Source: Phymatolithon calcareum (Eukaryota; Rhodophyta; Florideophyceae; Hapalidiales). Taken from it: DNA of 64,000 nt. The position numbers and the translations under genes were made by a program. The DNA lies in NCBI GenBank assembly GCA_977006965.1, contig OZ345354.1, positions 496,001-560,000 on the forward strand. The letters are read 5' to 3'. The notes under the pieces were generated by a model. It was not told where the DNA came from. It saw only the letters and a program-made list of their open reading frames with translations, and ran no database searches. Each line of letters opens with the position of its first letter. The first letter of the stretch is position 1. Below are positions 42,890 through 53,967 of the stretch, one piece after another.

Positions 42890-44287
42890 CTATATGCCGT
42901 CTCCTACATTAGCCCAGATGTGGTCCGTCAGCGCCTCACGCAGCTGACGGTGGGTAGCGCGGTCTCTAATCAACTCATCTATTGATAATAAATGGTGTAG
43001 CCATCCCTCTGGAATACCTGTGTCACCGCCGCCGTACTCTGCGACTCCTTCATCTGCACCGTCGCCCTCTCCATCGCCTACAGCGTAGTAAAACTCCTCG
43101 ACGACCTCGCCGGGGTGCAGCAGTTCGCCGTGCTCGTCTAGCTCGTCGTCCAGTTCGCCACCAAGGCGCAAAGAGACGAGCATGTTGTGCAAAATGACGC
43201 ACGTCTGAACGATTTCGACCAACTCCGTGTCGCTCCAAAGGTGGAACTCATGGCGCAGTATTCGAAACCGCCCCTGCAACACGCCGAAGAGGCGCTCGAC
43301 GTCCTTTCGGCGCCCTTCTTGCGCTTTCGTCATCGCCTTCTCCTTCATGGTCAGCGGCGCGTGATTCAGTCGGACGAAAATGGACCACTCTGGGTAAATT
43401 CCATCGGTGAGGTAGTATAGGTACCAGTCGCGACGCTTACCGCCGACGACATATCCCTCTGGGAGCTTCATGCGCCGGCGCCCGCTCAAGATGTCCATGA
43501 ACAACGGGCTCGACTCTGCCACTGTTATGTCGTTGTTTGTTCCGGCGCGCCCGCAGAACACGTGCCAGCAGTACAGATTGGCGTCGCACATCGCCTCCAC
43601 CGACACGGTTGCCAGCTTACCGTTCTTCGGATTGTGGTACTGCCCCTTCCAAGATTTGGGGCAGTTTTTCCACGCGATGTTCATGCAGTCCACAGAACCC
43701 ACACACCCGGGGAATAGCTTCGCCGCGAATGCAGCTTGCAGTGCGCGTAGCTCGGCGAGGTTGGGCGCGCGGTTGAGAAACTCTGCGCCATAGCATGCGC
43801 GCACGGCGCGCACGAACGCCTTGAACGACTGCCTTTGGCTCTCGACGCTCATGCGGCACTGATCATCGAGTGCCTGAAACGACACCCCGTCACCGAGACG
43901 TCGAAGAGAGTTCAAGATTTTCTGCCAACTCGTCGCGCCCGGCCGACCGAGCGCATCGAATCGCTGGCGTAACAACGGCTCGACGAGCGGAAGGTCATAC
44001 AGTAGACGTCGAAAGAGCTTGAGTGGCACTCGGAATCGCCCCCGAAATTGCCAAGGGCGGTATACCGGGTTCTCAGCCAGGTAGTCGCACCACCACGAGC
44101 AAGCACCACGACGGAGGTTCGCTCGCCTTCCCTTCGAACTTCCTCCCCACTGATGCACAGTCGGTGTCTCCTGACTCGCCGCCTCCACGGCACACAGCAC
44201 GGCCTTGAGCACCTCGTGCTCCTCCTCAGACGACGAAGATGACGAGAGGACGTCCATCTCGCTGGTGCTGATGTCGTCGGACATCAC
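42890..44287 (-). CDS. Harbinger DDE nuclease (transposase)
   Basis: 465 codons, intact. The N-terminus is acidic and Ser-rich (residues 1-30), followed by a helix-turn-helix-like region (FRVPLKLFRRLLYDLP, about 85-100). Catalytic DDE residues are visible: D200 in GSVDCMNIAW, D253 in GTNNDITVAESS and E331 in KDVERLFGVLQGRFRIL. The accompanying YYLTDGIYPEW motif (about 291-301) is characteristic of this superfamily. The enzyme would cut at the element's ends and insert into TWA sites. It converges on the SANT-like gene with a 222-bp gap. The length is slightly above the usual 350-450 because of an acidic C-terminal extension. Confidence 0.93.
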   Translation of the reverse strand: MMSDDISTSEMDVLSSSSSSEEEHEVLKAVLCAVEAASQETPTVHQWGGSSKGRRANLRRGACSWWCDYLAENPVYRPWQFRGRFRVPLKLFRRLLYDLPLVEPLLRQRFDALGRPGATSWQKILNSLRRLGDGVSFQALDDQCRMSVESQRQSFKAFVRAVRACYGAEFLNRAPNLAELRALQAAFAAKLFPGCVGSVDCMNIAWKNCPKSWKGQYHNPKNGKLATVSVEAMCDANLYCWHVFCGRAGTNNDITVAESSPLFMDILSGRRRMKLPEGYVVGGKRRDWYLYYLTDGIYPEWSIFVRLNHAPLTMKEKAMTKAQEGRRKDVERLFGVLQGRFRILRHEFHLWSDTELVEIVQTCVILHNMLVSLRLGGELDDELDEHGELLHPGEVVEEFYYAVGDGEGDGADEGVAEYGGGDTGIPEGWLHHLLSIDELIRDRATHRQLREALTDHIWANVGDGI

Positions 44288-44533
44288 TGCACCAGGGGAG
44301 TGTTATGCTCCCCTGACTGTACGGTACTGTAAAAATAACGAACGTTCACGATACAGTGAGCGTACAAAATGATTGTTTTTTTGAGTCGGCTGTGTCAGGT
44401 GGCCTTGATCGCGATAGAGTTGCGCGTGGTGCGATCAATTTTTATCAACACAATTTTAGCAATTTGCTTTGGAAATTGGCAATTGCGTAGGACGTGCTCT
44501 AAGGGAGCTTCAATAAAACAGAAATCCATCCAT

Positions 44534-44606
44534 CCATCCATGTGATCGTTCTGTTGTAGTGGTCTGCGTATCATAGACCACTACAACAGAACGATCACAT
44601 GGATGG
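44534..44606. repeat. Perfect 32-bp-arm hairpin with 9-nt loop
   Basis: Arms 44534-44565 and 44575-44606 are exact inverses (CCATCCATGTGATCGTTCTG...), separated by GCGTATCAT. Part of the arm (CCATCCATGTGATCGTTC) also occurs on the other side of the Harbinger element at about 41258-41275. It lies 164 bp upstream of the transposase ORF. Confidence 0.9.
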
Positions 44607-44769
44607 TTGAATTCATTCATCCGTTCAAGTATAACGGTATGGGTGTCTAGAGTGCCGTTTCTGAAAAGACAGATAGAAGAGCCAATATAAAAAGTGAAGT
44701 CGTACATTTATCCAAAGCACACTACCAGACCCACTCGACAACACCTAAACAAATTTCGCTCTTCCAATC

Positions 44770-45360
44770 ATGGTACTACCTATTCCGAAACCGAAGCCGA
44801 AACAAGTTGTACAGCAGCTAATGCAACTCCTTCGCGAACAGCCTCGAGATATCCATTCACGTCAATCAGGTCGAACAAGACGAAATGTGATGTTTTGCGT
44901 CTACCTCTGTCCCAAGGGCGATCAATGCACTGAAGGAAGCGAATTTTGTTTCGAGAAGGGTACTGGTTTTTCGAATCCGTACAATCACCTGAAGCGTTGC
45001 ATCGGTGGTGGCCGTGAGGATCATCTTCTGGAAGTGTACCATGCTACGAGAGATCGTAATCTGCGCTCCGGAACTTCATTCAGTTTCAAGACCCCTATTG
45101 TCATGAAGCTCACCGAACGTGAGAAGGTGATGGATAGCTATCTGCAACTCATCATATTCATGTCATTGCCGATCAGTTTCGTCACCGACGGAGAAGTTCG
45201 TGCACTCTCGAAGCACGACCAAGTCTTTTGCACGAATACGTTTAAAAAGGTACTGTTTGCGCTAGTGGAACTCGTTGAACGGCGTATCTCTGGAGAACTG
45301 AAAGAAACTAGGGGTGCGCTTATGCCTAGGAGAAGAGGCATGAATAAACAATTAACTTGA
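44770..45360 (+). CDS. hAT transposase N-terminal ORF (truncated)
   Basis: 196 codons. Residues about 40-80 form the presumed BED-type finger (FCVYLCPKGDQC..., NPYNHLKRCIGGG). Residues about 115-190 correspond to the dimerisation/RNase-H-like start (MSLPISFVTDGEVRALSK, LVELVERRISGELKETRGAL). At the point where the copy at 22644-23495 continues with the DAWT...HY catalytic motif, this frame jumps to a non-homologous end (MPRRRGMNKQLT) and stops next to the right terminus. A DNA-binding but catalytically dead product is possible and could in principle repress mobile relatives; that is speculation. Confidence 0.6.
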   Translation: MVLPIPKPKPKQVVQQLMQLLREQPRDIHSRQSGRTRRNVMFCVYLCPKGDQCTEGSEFCFEKGTGFSNPYNHLKRCIGGGREDHLLEVYHATRDRNLRSGTSFSFKTPIVMKLTEREKVMDSYLQLIIFMSLPISFVTDGEVRALSKHDQVFCTNTFKKVLFALVELVERRISGELKETRGALMPRRRGMNKQLT

Positions 45361-45486
45361 ATATTGCGGGAAGTATCCAAATTGCAATCCAAATTGCTGA
45401 CTAACCGTAGTGAGCAATTGAATTGTTTAATTGCGCGACAAACAGCAATATCGAGCAATGGAATTGGCACTACCCCTGTCTGCAGG

Positions 45487-47219
45487 ACCAGGAGAGAGTG
45501 ATTGAATGAACGGGTTGAAATCATGTCGAGCAGTTCCATGTCTGCGGAGGATGTCAACGGGAAAACGGATTGGAATTGGTGTTGGAGACTGATGGTGAGG
45601 AAAGGTAGATGCTTTGAGCAAGAAGAAGAGCATCTGAAATTGAGGCTCACAGTGCGCTTGGAAGAGCACATGCCGGTAACCAGTGGATGGTGTTTTGATT
45701 ATAGGGTTGATATTTAGTTGATGGTCGTCATGCTGAAGATGATGCTTAGTTCCATTATTGGCTCCCTCTGCTGGAGAAGGTTATCTTGCTTGAATAGTAT
45801 AACTACAGAGAGCGGGCCCGTAGTGGTGCACTGTCGGAGAAATAACTAGACTAGTGTCGGTCCACGCCAGTGTCGGTGAACATAGAGTGAACGGTGAGTT
45901 TTCGGACTAACACAGAGTAAACGGTATGTGAACGTTAGTTTGTTACAATGCCTTACGTACCGAAACAGTGATGTAGTAGTTGTGGCTGCGTTAAAGAGAC
46001 GATGGAGATTGTAAAATTCGTCTCTGATCTGGCAGCAAAGTATGAAAGCTGCCTTGTAAACCATTTGCACAGAATCAGAGCCCATATCTGCCTTGGTCTC
46101 GACGGAGCAAGAACGGGAAAGCGTTGTCCAATGCGCTGAATTCCATGTAAGAGGCACATGCGACCACTTGGCATATGCTTACGAAGAGATGTATGCCATT
46201 CACGGAAACTGGGATGCCAAACTTTCCAGTAAGGATCGTGCTTCTGTCAAAACAAACGTGAAGATCGGGAAAACGAGCAATTAGGAGCTGAGTGTTTAGC
46301 GAATAGCGCTGCAATCGAGATGTGCGATTGGTAACTCTAAGAGTGGGGACTGATAACGCAGGCATATTTCCGAGTTAGATCTCGACGTCCGCGATGGTGA
46401 TCGTGCTACAATCCATGCGGGTCGCCGGTGCATCGCCTTTTGTAGTCAGCAATTTGCTAAGTGTGCTGACCGAGTGGGTGGACTTCCTCTGTTCCTATGA
46501 AACACCGGTAGTGCGGTGCTCCGCAGAAAAAGAAAGGCGATGTCTTCTGTATAGCATGTAGTTCTATTCAATGTTGGGATAAATGCTCCAATATTTCCAT
46601 TCCTATCGCTCGCGATAGGATTCCTTTCATCTCTCATTTGTATTGTAATTCTTGAAGAGCGATACGACAAACCTTATGTTCCGCAATATCGATGTGACAG
46701 AATAATCCTATTTTCCCGATAGGATACCACTAGTGCAAACCCCCTCTGACTGCAACTCTTCGGGACAGGTAGTAGAGATGCAGTTGAAGGGATAGTCCCC
46801 CCGGACTGAAATACCCGGGTATTTGAGTTCGGGGGCCTATCATAACATGAATGTTCAGCCATGTTACAGACAACTTACAGCAATTTGACACATTTACTAC
46901 ATCATTCAGAGGTTCTTTCTTTCAGAGCTTCAAATCATCATGATTACGGCACAACGTTGTTGCCAACCCTTGCACAAGACGCGAATGAAAACGAAGACGT
47001 GATCTTTCTCGGCTGTTGTGCCTTCTATGCTTTGTTACAATTTGTTGCAAGTAATTCGGCAAAACTTCCAAAACCTACTTTCTTTTTCTTTACTGCAGGA
47101 TATCTGAGTAAAAATACTTTCTGAGGAATAAGGAGTCTGCTATTTGAGTCGACGAGCACAAAACCGTTTCGGGCCCGGTTGTGTGAAACAAAAATTGCGC
47201 GTTTGCGTTCAGAGCACTC
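45487..47219. other. Unit-2 upstream region of R1'
   Basis: Matches 3134-4964. The small ORF 46093-46284 is the counterpart of 3739-3930. A CCGGA-bounded block of about 110 bp (4447-4556 in unit 1) is missing near 46800. No confident gene. Confidence 0.4.
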
Positions 47220-49031
47220 ATGGGTGTCCTTATACCTTCTCTTGCTCTCGCTCTAACCATCTGCATCCTACCGCTCTCATCGGGAATGAATGTGTCATAT
47301 CCTGGGTCAACAAACTCCTCTGCATGCTTGACTCGTTTTCGCACCAACGTGTCTCATTTCAGACCTTGTAAAAAGAACGTCTGTTTTCTCTTTATGTCGG
47401 AGGTGCCGGTAAGTGCGAACGCAACAAGTTTTTCGTTCTGTTTATAATGTGTCTCGCTAATCGGTACATACGCTTCTGCAGTATATCATTCTAGATCCTC
47501 GCATGGTTGCCGAAGACAATCAGACCCTCTTCCGCTGCAAAGATCGCCGAACTTTCTTTCCTGATCTTGGTGGTATTTCTTTCGATATTAAGGACGCTGT
47601 GAAGCCATTAGACGATGCCCTCTGTGTGTTCGCCGGCAACCAGTGCACCTTCGATGGGATTGTCGACTTTATAGCGAAACATTCTAACTCCACGGATGGA
47701 TACAGATTCGGAGTCACGGGGATGATGTTTATACTCCCGCAAAGAATATCGTTGACATCGATACCAACCGTCCCGATTTTGGACGGAAGAATGCTCCTAC
47801 TTGGACCTCGAACCAAACCGCCGCGCAGAAAGAATGCCTTGGGACGTATGCTGTCGCCTTTTGAACTGGAAACCTGGCTCTCTATTGGTGGTGTCTTGCT
47901 TGTGTTACTAGTTCTCTGGTTATTGACTTCTTGCGGGCGTCAAATGCCATTACGTTTCCGAGAAGTTGCTAGAAACATGGTAGGAGACCATCACGTTCGG
48001 TTACCGATAGTTCCGGAAGAATTCGCTCAAGATATGGGCGTGTTGAGGGAGGACGTACAGCTCGGGAACAGATTGGCATTCAACGCTCTCAAACTATTGA
48101 CAAATGCCTTCTTCTTAACTACCGTTCTTTTCTATGAAATTGCAGTCGTTTATTTCGTCTTCGAGGGGCGGGCGCGGACCGAAACTATCGACGTACAAGG
48201 GCTAACGAAATCTGAATTGGCAAAATATATTGCCACTCGCGGTGGTGAAGAGTTTTTATTCCGCAAAAGTGGTATGTTTTTCTCATCTCCTTCGAAGTAT
48301 AGACCCTCAGTACACAGTGTATCGCTGACCTTGAGGTTATACCGCGCTGCCCATACAGTGGACCCCGATGGCAAGTGGGCTCCGAATTTTTTCCCTTGGA
48401 AACGCTGCATAGACTTAGAGGACTGGTGAGTCATCCTCTCACTTCATTTTGTTAGTCCCTTGGCGAGCACGTCGTAACTAACCGCCAAGTGCATTCTGAA
48501 TCTGTGTAGCTACAGCAAAGTCCTAAACAGCAGTCATCCTGCTGAGTTGGTGGTAACCTACGATGTAAGTACGCGGGAACCCTCCACGATTCATTTCCTT
48601 TACGTCGTACTGACATATTTCATGAGTCCAAACTCTCGCTTCTTTAGTTTGCGGTGCGTTACCATCTGAAACGACTCAAAGTGTGTGACCGACTGGTTGT
48701 GTACAAAACAAAAAGACCTCTTTCAACGTACAATGGAGTGTGGTATATGAACAGTAACGTACCAGGAGAGCTGCGAAGCCAAGTGGATCGGTCACTTGTT
48801 ACATTGCGACTGGAAGACAAAATGCGAGGGATAAAGGCGAGAGTGGTAGATGATTCAACCACTGTACATTGCGGCGAGTCAAGTCAGAAGATACCTGTAG
48901 ACTTTTTGGGACCGCTTTTCGCTGTTGTGTTAGGGCCTCTTGTGGTCATCGTGATTGTAGGAAATCTTTGGGAGTGGATCAGTCGCTGTAGAATTCGAGC
49001 TCGCATACGACAATTCGAGCGTGAAGAATAA
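47220..49031 (+). CDS. R1': intact ionotropic-receptor-like gene (four exons)
   Basis: Exons 47220-47408, 47482-48425, 48510-48564 and 48648-49031 give 523 codons, all GT-AG. Start: ATG 47220 opens a signal peptide (MGVLIPSLALALTICILPL). Exon 2 holds S1 (YIILDP; GGISFDIKDAV; FAGNQCTFDG; PHRISLTSIP-like LPQRISLTSIP; then PFELETW) and TM1 (WLSIGGVLLVLLVLWLL). A polar stretch of about 55 residues follows, then a second membrane segment (AFFLTTVLFYEIAVVYFVF) with TKSELAKYIATRGGEEF as the S2 start. Exon 4 carries the end of S2 and a last membrane segment (FAVVLGPLVVIVIVG) with a basic tail. The layout matches IR/iGluR ligand-binding channels without an amino-terminal domain. A normal pore loop is not visible. 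Likely a surface chemosensory or transmitter receptor; the ligand is unknown. Confidence 0.8.
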
Positions 49032-52000
49032 TGTGGTGAATTTCTGTAGTTACAGACTACATTTCATCCATGGTCCCAGTGATGGATGTTGACTAGCCTT
49101 CTTTTTCTAGCCGGGCTGATAGCGATGAGTTTGCAGACCAAGAGTGAGAAATGATCACGGTCTTCCATATTTCAGAGAAGGGAAATTACATGTGCTGCCC
49201 GTCCCTCTTTCTGACCTTGTGAAACGAGAATACAGGATGGGCTCCCTACTGGGAACTAGTTTTAATAATTCGTTCGTTGTTTTTACTTCAAATATCCTGT
49301 TCACCCACTCGGTAGCCATTACAGCCGAAAAACTTGCATCGGTGCAGAATTCTCGCTTTGAAGGCTATTTCCAGAGAAAAGTATCGTCACTCACTCATTA
49401 TCGGCGCTATGCGGCTCGTCGAGCAGCCCCCAAGTCCCTCGCGTCGAGCCACTGGTCCAAACATGCCTTAAGATTTGAGCACAATGTCGGCGTTCATCGT
49501 TAGACATTATCGCAGCGTGAGGAGGTAAGCATTGTATACAATTGCGCGTCTACGTTGGGCACAAGCACCTACGCTTGCTCTCCTCCTTCCACGATATTGC
49601 GTCGCGTGCAAGATTTACCGCGAACATTTTGAGTATCACAACTTCTGGGCAAGTCCAAGCATAGCTGGTAGTTACATATCTACTTTTGATAGTGTTTAGA
49701 CACACTATATAACGCGTTTGCAGCCTCACCTTCTGGGGGAAGAAGAGCAACTACAGCAAGAGCGACTAGAGCCAGAGCAACCATAATAACAACTCTCGTC
49801 AGATGGCCCAGAAGTAGCGATAGCTTCTGGGCTATCAAGGTGGGTATCGTTTGGTCAAGTTCGTATCAGGTTGCGAGACTCATCTACAGCATACAGCAAA
49901 AAGATGATGCCACATGGCTTACCAATCAACTTGTGCCCACGGTAATTCTCGAATTGATCTTGCACCAGTGGATCTTGTGGCGGTGAAGAGGGACGTTAAA
50001 CAGAAGCGGAAAACATAGTTGGAGCGTTAACTTAGAGTTGGCTCACAACTGAAAACCGGTATAAGTTTCTGTATGAGGTCGAGAATCTGTGGATCGATGT
50101 CAGCGGCTCTTCGACAAAATGAAGAATCCAGAGATTTATAGACACCTTCCTAGAATGAACAAGCTTCACCTGGTCTGCCAGGTACTGCTGCAATGCGTCA
50201 GACGAACGTGAGAATCAGTCTTTGTTGACGTACGAGTCTAAACGTACTAGCTATAATATAGATAGCTAATAGTAGAATAGAGTGGAAGAATCTGCGGCCC
50301 TCGAAACGCTCCTAGCCCCACTACGGAAAAAGCAATTGAATGAACGAATGGCCTTGTTTGAGGTCACATTTTGGGGCTATGAGAGAGGTTCTTCCCTTAT
50401 TTCGTGCCTGTAATTCTCACCGAGTAACGGGTATGGGCAAGTACAGGAAATCGGTGGAAATGAGCGAAAAAGCATCTAAGCTGAAAAATCTCTGCAGCGA
50501 AGGCAACCTCTTCCTCGTCTAAATCATGAATATTCAAGCCACCGGATTACTCAGCGTCCTGGATCATTCCACGTCGAAGAGTAACAGCTCTTCAATAGGG
50601 TTAATAACTTTCTTTTCGCCACGCGGGAAGCGATCAGCAAGGACTACTCTCTCGCTCTCTGAACACTCTATATTATAGAGTATTCATCTATAATGTGTAC
50701 AGTAAATGTATAACAATACTGTAGCAGTTCGCAACCAAGGTAACCAGGTACGGTTTAACCTTGGCTGCAGGAGTGAACATAGAGCCAAGCCGGGGTCCAA
50801 AGCAACATCAGATGCTGCATTTCAGAATCAGCAAATGCAGTTCATTCTAAAATTCCGACCCCGACGCTAGTCAAGTCTTCCGTCGCCTGACTGATTGCAG
50901 ACTGCGCCGGGGCTAACGAAAGTAATTGTCTGAGAGATCCAGCGAAGAACGCAATAGAGTTTAGTACCGTTGCTTGGTATCCAACAACAGCAGTAATTTC
51001 TCGCAATACAGCTGGTGCATGTCATGTCGATTTCGCCTAGCGTTGCTCCTGATCACTCGTTGCACCAAGAGTGGTCATATTTTTCAACTGTGCGGTTTGA
51101 GAGCCGGTCGCGTTTAAAAGCACAACTTCATAAAATTGCGGTTGCTCTCTTGCAAAACACGCAGCAGCGCCTGGTAAGATACCGTCTGGTTTGCGATTCA
51201 ATGATCTTGCTAATAGTGGCTTTCCTAGACTTTCGGTTAGGTCTGCCGTTAACATCTCGAAAAATCATGGGCTCTGGCGACAAAGCGCCACGTTCATGCC
51301 TCACACAGCACCACGACCGTCGGTGAATTCCAGGTCATTATTCGATCTAGGAATATCTTAGTTTGCAAGCCCGCAACACAATGTAGAACCGGATTCCCCG
51401 ACGGGTGCGTCGCGCGATGTGGCGTGCTTAGCTAAGTTCCATTGACGTTTTCTAAGCACGACTAGAGCCCTTTTCCCGCTCTATGATACAATATATATGG
51501 GAGAGTCCGGCCGGATAGAGGAGAAGAATGTCAATCTCGCCTTGATGCATATGGCGTAATTGTGCTGATCCTGGACGTGTCGATCTTCTAGCACTCCCGG
51601 AAAATATGTAGCACGTGCACTACACCCTTTGTCGGCTCATACGCATCAACGATCACAGTCGACTGCACGCGCAGCCGTGTGAACGTATACATTCGGATGC
51701 TCACACACGCTCAACGTGCACTCTCGACTATGCACACACTCATCGCGGGCGATGATTGACTTCTGTTCCACACACAGATAGCGCGTAACACTTTCCCGTT
51801 ACGAACACTATGAGCAAAGCGCCAATAGAACTGATCGTGGCCCACGGCACGCGATGTAGATTTTTATTTAAAAGTTACCAACGCATCTGCTGACGCATGG
51901 ACAACTTTTCGAATGCCAAGTAAATTTGGATTGATTCTTAGGAAGGGGTTCGTAGTGGGAGTTATACAGTTTGGTGGTCTACAAAAACCCACCTCTGGCC

Positions 52001-53093
52001 GCCTAGTAGGGGCCTCGAGGGTTGTTTCCGAAAAGCAAGTCTTTTGATCTACTCCAGTATTCCAAAAAAATACTCCAATAATGTACGACAGATTTCACTA
52101 TGGTTTAGAGCACGTAGTCATGGCGTTTTCTGAAGTGGAAGACAGTTGTAAAAACCAATGTCGAACTCAATCTATTCAACCAAAGCTGCCGCTCGTGCTT
52201 TCGCACCGGCATACAATTCTGCCGGTACCGTGTGCACTTTGTGCCACAAACGCGTTTCTGCGACGGAGAACATCCAGCAATGAGATCACCTGCTTGTCAT
52301 TTGGCATCAGAACGCTTACGCGAACGGTATTCTTCCAAATGGATGTTATGTTTTGAGATGTGACAGTTGCCAGCAATTCTTTCACAAATTGGCAACAGAA
52401 AAAATAAGAGCTTTTCATCTCTCAGTCTCGTTCCACCGAATCCAACAAAGTCTTTCTAATACAATAACCTAGAATTCGATCCTCTCGAAAGTACCTGACG
52501 TCACAACTTTTGTGTCCCCCTTTGATGGCCCATGTGTCAAAATTGACGTCTCAAGTTGCTTTCCGTGATTGATCATCATTACAGGTTGCCACTGCGATTT
52601 GTATCGCGTACTATTCCTATGCAATGCAGCCGGAAGCCAGCCCAACTGTAGCAGCGTAGCATCCATGTTCCCCGGTTCCTTCGTTATCATTTGAACGGTT
52701 CTTCAACACTTACAGTATCTGATACATAAAAATATCTCAACGATTGCATATGATATATATATCCTCCAAGATGAAAACTGTCTGGTTCCTGGACCACAGT
52801 TTCACTGCCTCAATAGTCAGAGATACTGCTTGGCGTGCCAGGAGACTCGATTACAGGATGCCGTATAGCTCATTGATGGCCTCGTTGTCGGACAGCCGCA
52901 GTTACTACCCTTTTCGAAGAACACCCTTTGTCGGAGCAGCAAGGCCAGAGACGGTGCGGAGGTATGGCGATCTTCTCAGATTTGCCTACCTCAATCCTGT
53001 CATCACCTACCGCTTGAGAAATTGTTACACAGGGTAGAATTGTTACACAGGGTAGTTCCTGAGACCCAAGCTGCTCTGTTGTCGGATATACTG
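49032..53093. other. Unit-2 copy of the 4-kb interval without a recognised gene
   Basis: Counterpart of 6780-10835. Frames conserved with unit 1 include 49144-49503 plus, 50340-50522 plus, 51037-51255 minus, 52176-52418 minus, 52469-52690 minus and 52744-53037 plus. None is recognisable. The theta tail seen in unit 1 stops here at 53093. Confidence 0.4.
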
Positions 53094-53218
53094 CATCCGG
53101 CGGCGAAAGTAAGGTTTGGATTTCAGGACATTTCTGCAGCTGTGGAATGTCGAGGTGTGAAGGGTGCCAATATTGCTATCTCGAGGCGTTTTATTTACAG
53201 TCAGAAAGCGTTGTTGCT

Positions 53219-53425
53219 GGGGATATATATTGATTTTATTTTAAAAGCTCCCAAAGCCTCAAGTTGAGTAACAGGGCAGCTTCTCGATGTTTTCGATACT
53301 CATCTCTCTACTCTCCTTCTAATATCTCCTTAATCCGAATTTCTCTCCCTGTCAGGGCCCGAGTAAGTCTTTTGCATTCATATTCCGTTTCTTGATCCAT
53401 CTTCATAGTCCGTAGTATACGTTGC
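53219..53425 (-). mobile_element. Alpha-family non-LTR tail, 207 bp (unit-2-only)
   Basis: Flanked by the 12-bp duplication AGCGTTGTTGCT at 53207-53218 and 53426-53437; the empty site is at 15944-15955 in unit 1. On the minus strand it contains the last alpha codons (ECKRLTRALTGREIR-like) and the tail with stem AGAAGCT/AGCTTTT and AAATAAAATCA. Confidence 0.9.
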
Positions 53426-53717
53426 AGCGTTGTTGCTCACAAGAGGAGGATACATTATTGCCAACCCTTGCACGGGGCGCTCATGAAAAATGAGGACGTG
53501 GGTTTGCTTGAATGGCGTTTCGTCCATGCATCGTTTCGTCCATGCATTGTTACGATGTGTTTTAACACATCGTAAGGAGTTTAGTGAAAATTACAATGCC
53601 TACTTTCTGTGGAATAAGGGGTCTGCTACTCATTGTTTCACAAAAGCTGGAACACGAAACCGTTTTCCGGCCCGATCGTGTTGCACAAACTAGAGCGTGT
53701 GCGTCCAAAGCATGGAT

Positions 53718-53913
53718 ATGATAGGTGTGTCCTTGTTCTTCCGTTCCCATTCGCTCTAACCATCTGCATCCTACCGCTCTCATTGGAAATGAATATGTCA
53801 TATCCTGGAAAATCAAACTCCTCTGCGTACCTGACTCGCTTTCGCAAGAACGATTCTCTGTTTTCAGACCTTAAAAAACGCATGTCTGCTTTCTCTTTCT
53901 ATCGGAGGTGCCG
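53718..53913 (+). pseudogene. R4: isolated exon-1 relic of an ionotropic-receptor-like gene
   Basis: It matches exon 1 of R2: PFALTICILPLS, MSYPGKSNSSAYLTRFRKN and a preserved donor (CCG|GTAAGT at 53914). The start-proximal part is frameshifted. No exon 2 follows; instead R2's own exon 1 begins 54 bp later. It is probably left over from an unequal exchange that duplicated the first exon. Confidence 0.75.
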
Positions 53914-53967
53914 GTAAGTGCGGACGTAACAAGTTTTGCCATTTTTGACTTTGGGTTGAGACCATTG

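Larger units (their letters stand above)
41334..44499. mobile_element. PIF/Harbinger DNA transposon with both genes open (3166 bp)
   Basis: Termini GAGCACGTCC-A/T-ACGCA inverted at both ends, flanked by TAA at 41331-41333 and 44500-44502, the 3-bp TWA duplication typical of PIF/Harbinger. Two genes face each other: a Myb/SANT-type protein on plus (41576-42667) and the DDE nuclease on minus (42890-44287). The coding part is clearly more GC-rich than the surrounding hAT and host sequence, which suggests a recent arrival from a different compositional background. Both frames are uninterrupted, so this is the best candidate for an active element in the window. Confidence 0.92.
40875..45478 (+). 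mobile_element. hAT deletion derivative in R3, holding a Harbinger element
   Basis: Termini CAGGGGTCGTGCGCAATCC and the inverse of CAGGGGTAGTGCCAATTCC, flanked by the 8-bp duplication TCTGCAGG at 40867-40874 and 45479-45486. Unit 1 has the empty site (CTTCTACAGGACC at about 3125). Contents in order: AT-rich TTGCAATT subterminal repeats, a 72-bp foldback (41125-41196), the Harbinger element, a 32-bp perfect hairpin (44534-44606), the transposase N-terminal ORF, and the right subterminal repeats. The catalytic part of the transposase is deleted. Confidence 0.9.

Noticed and set aside
41576-44287. Assigning the organism to oomycetes or other protists because of the Harbinger and hAT proteins
   Set aside because: These superfamilies are found across eukaryotes and move between them; the receptor genes are better, though not conclusive, evidence for an invertebrate animal.
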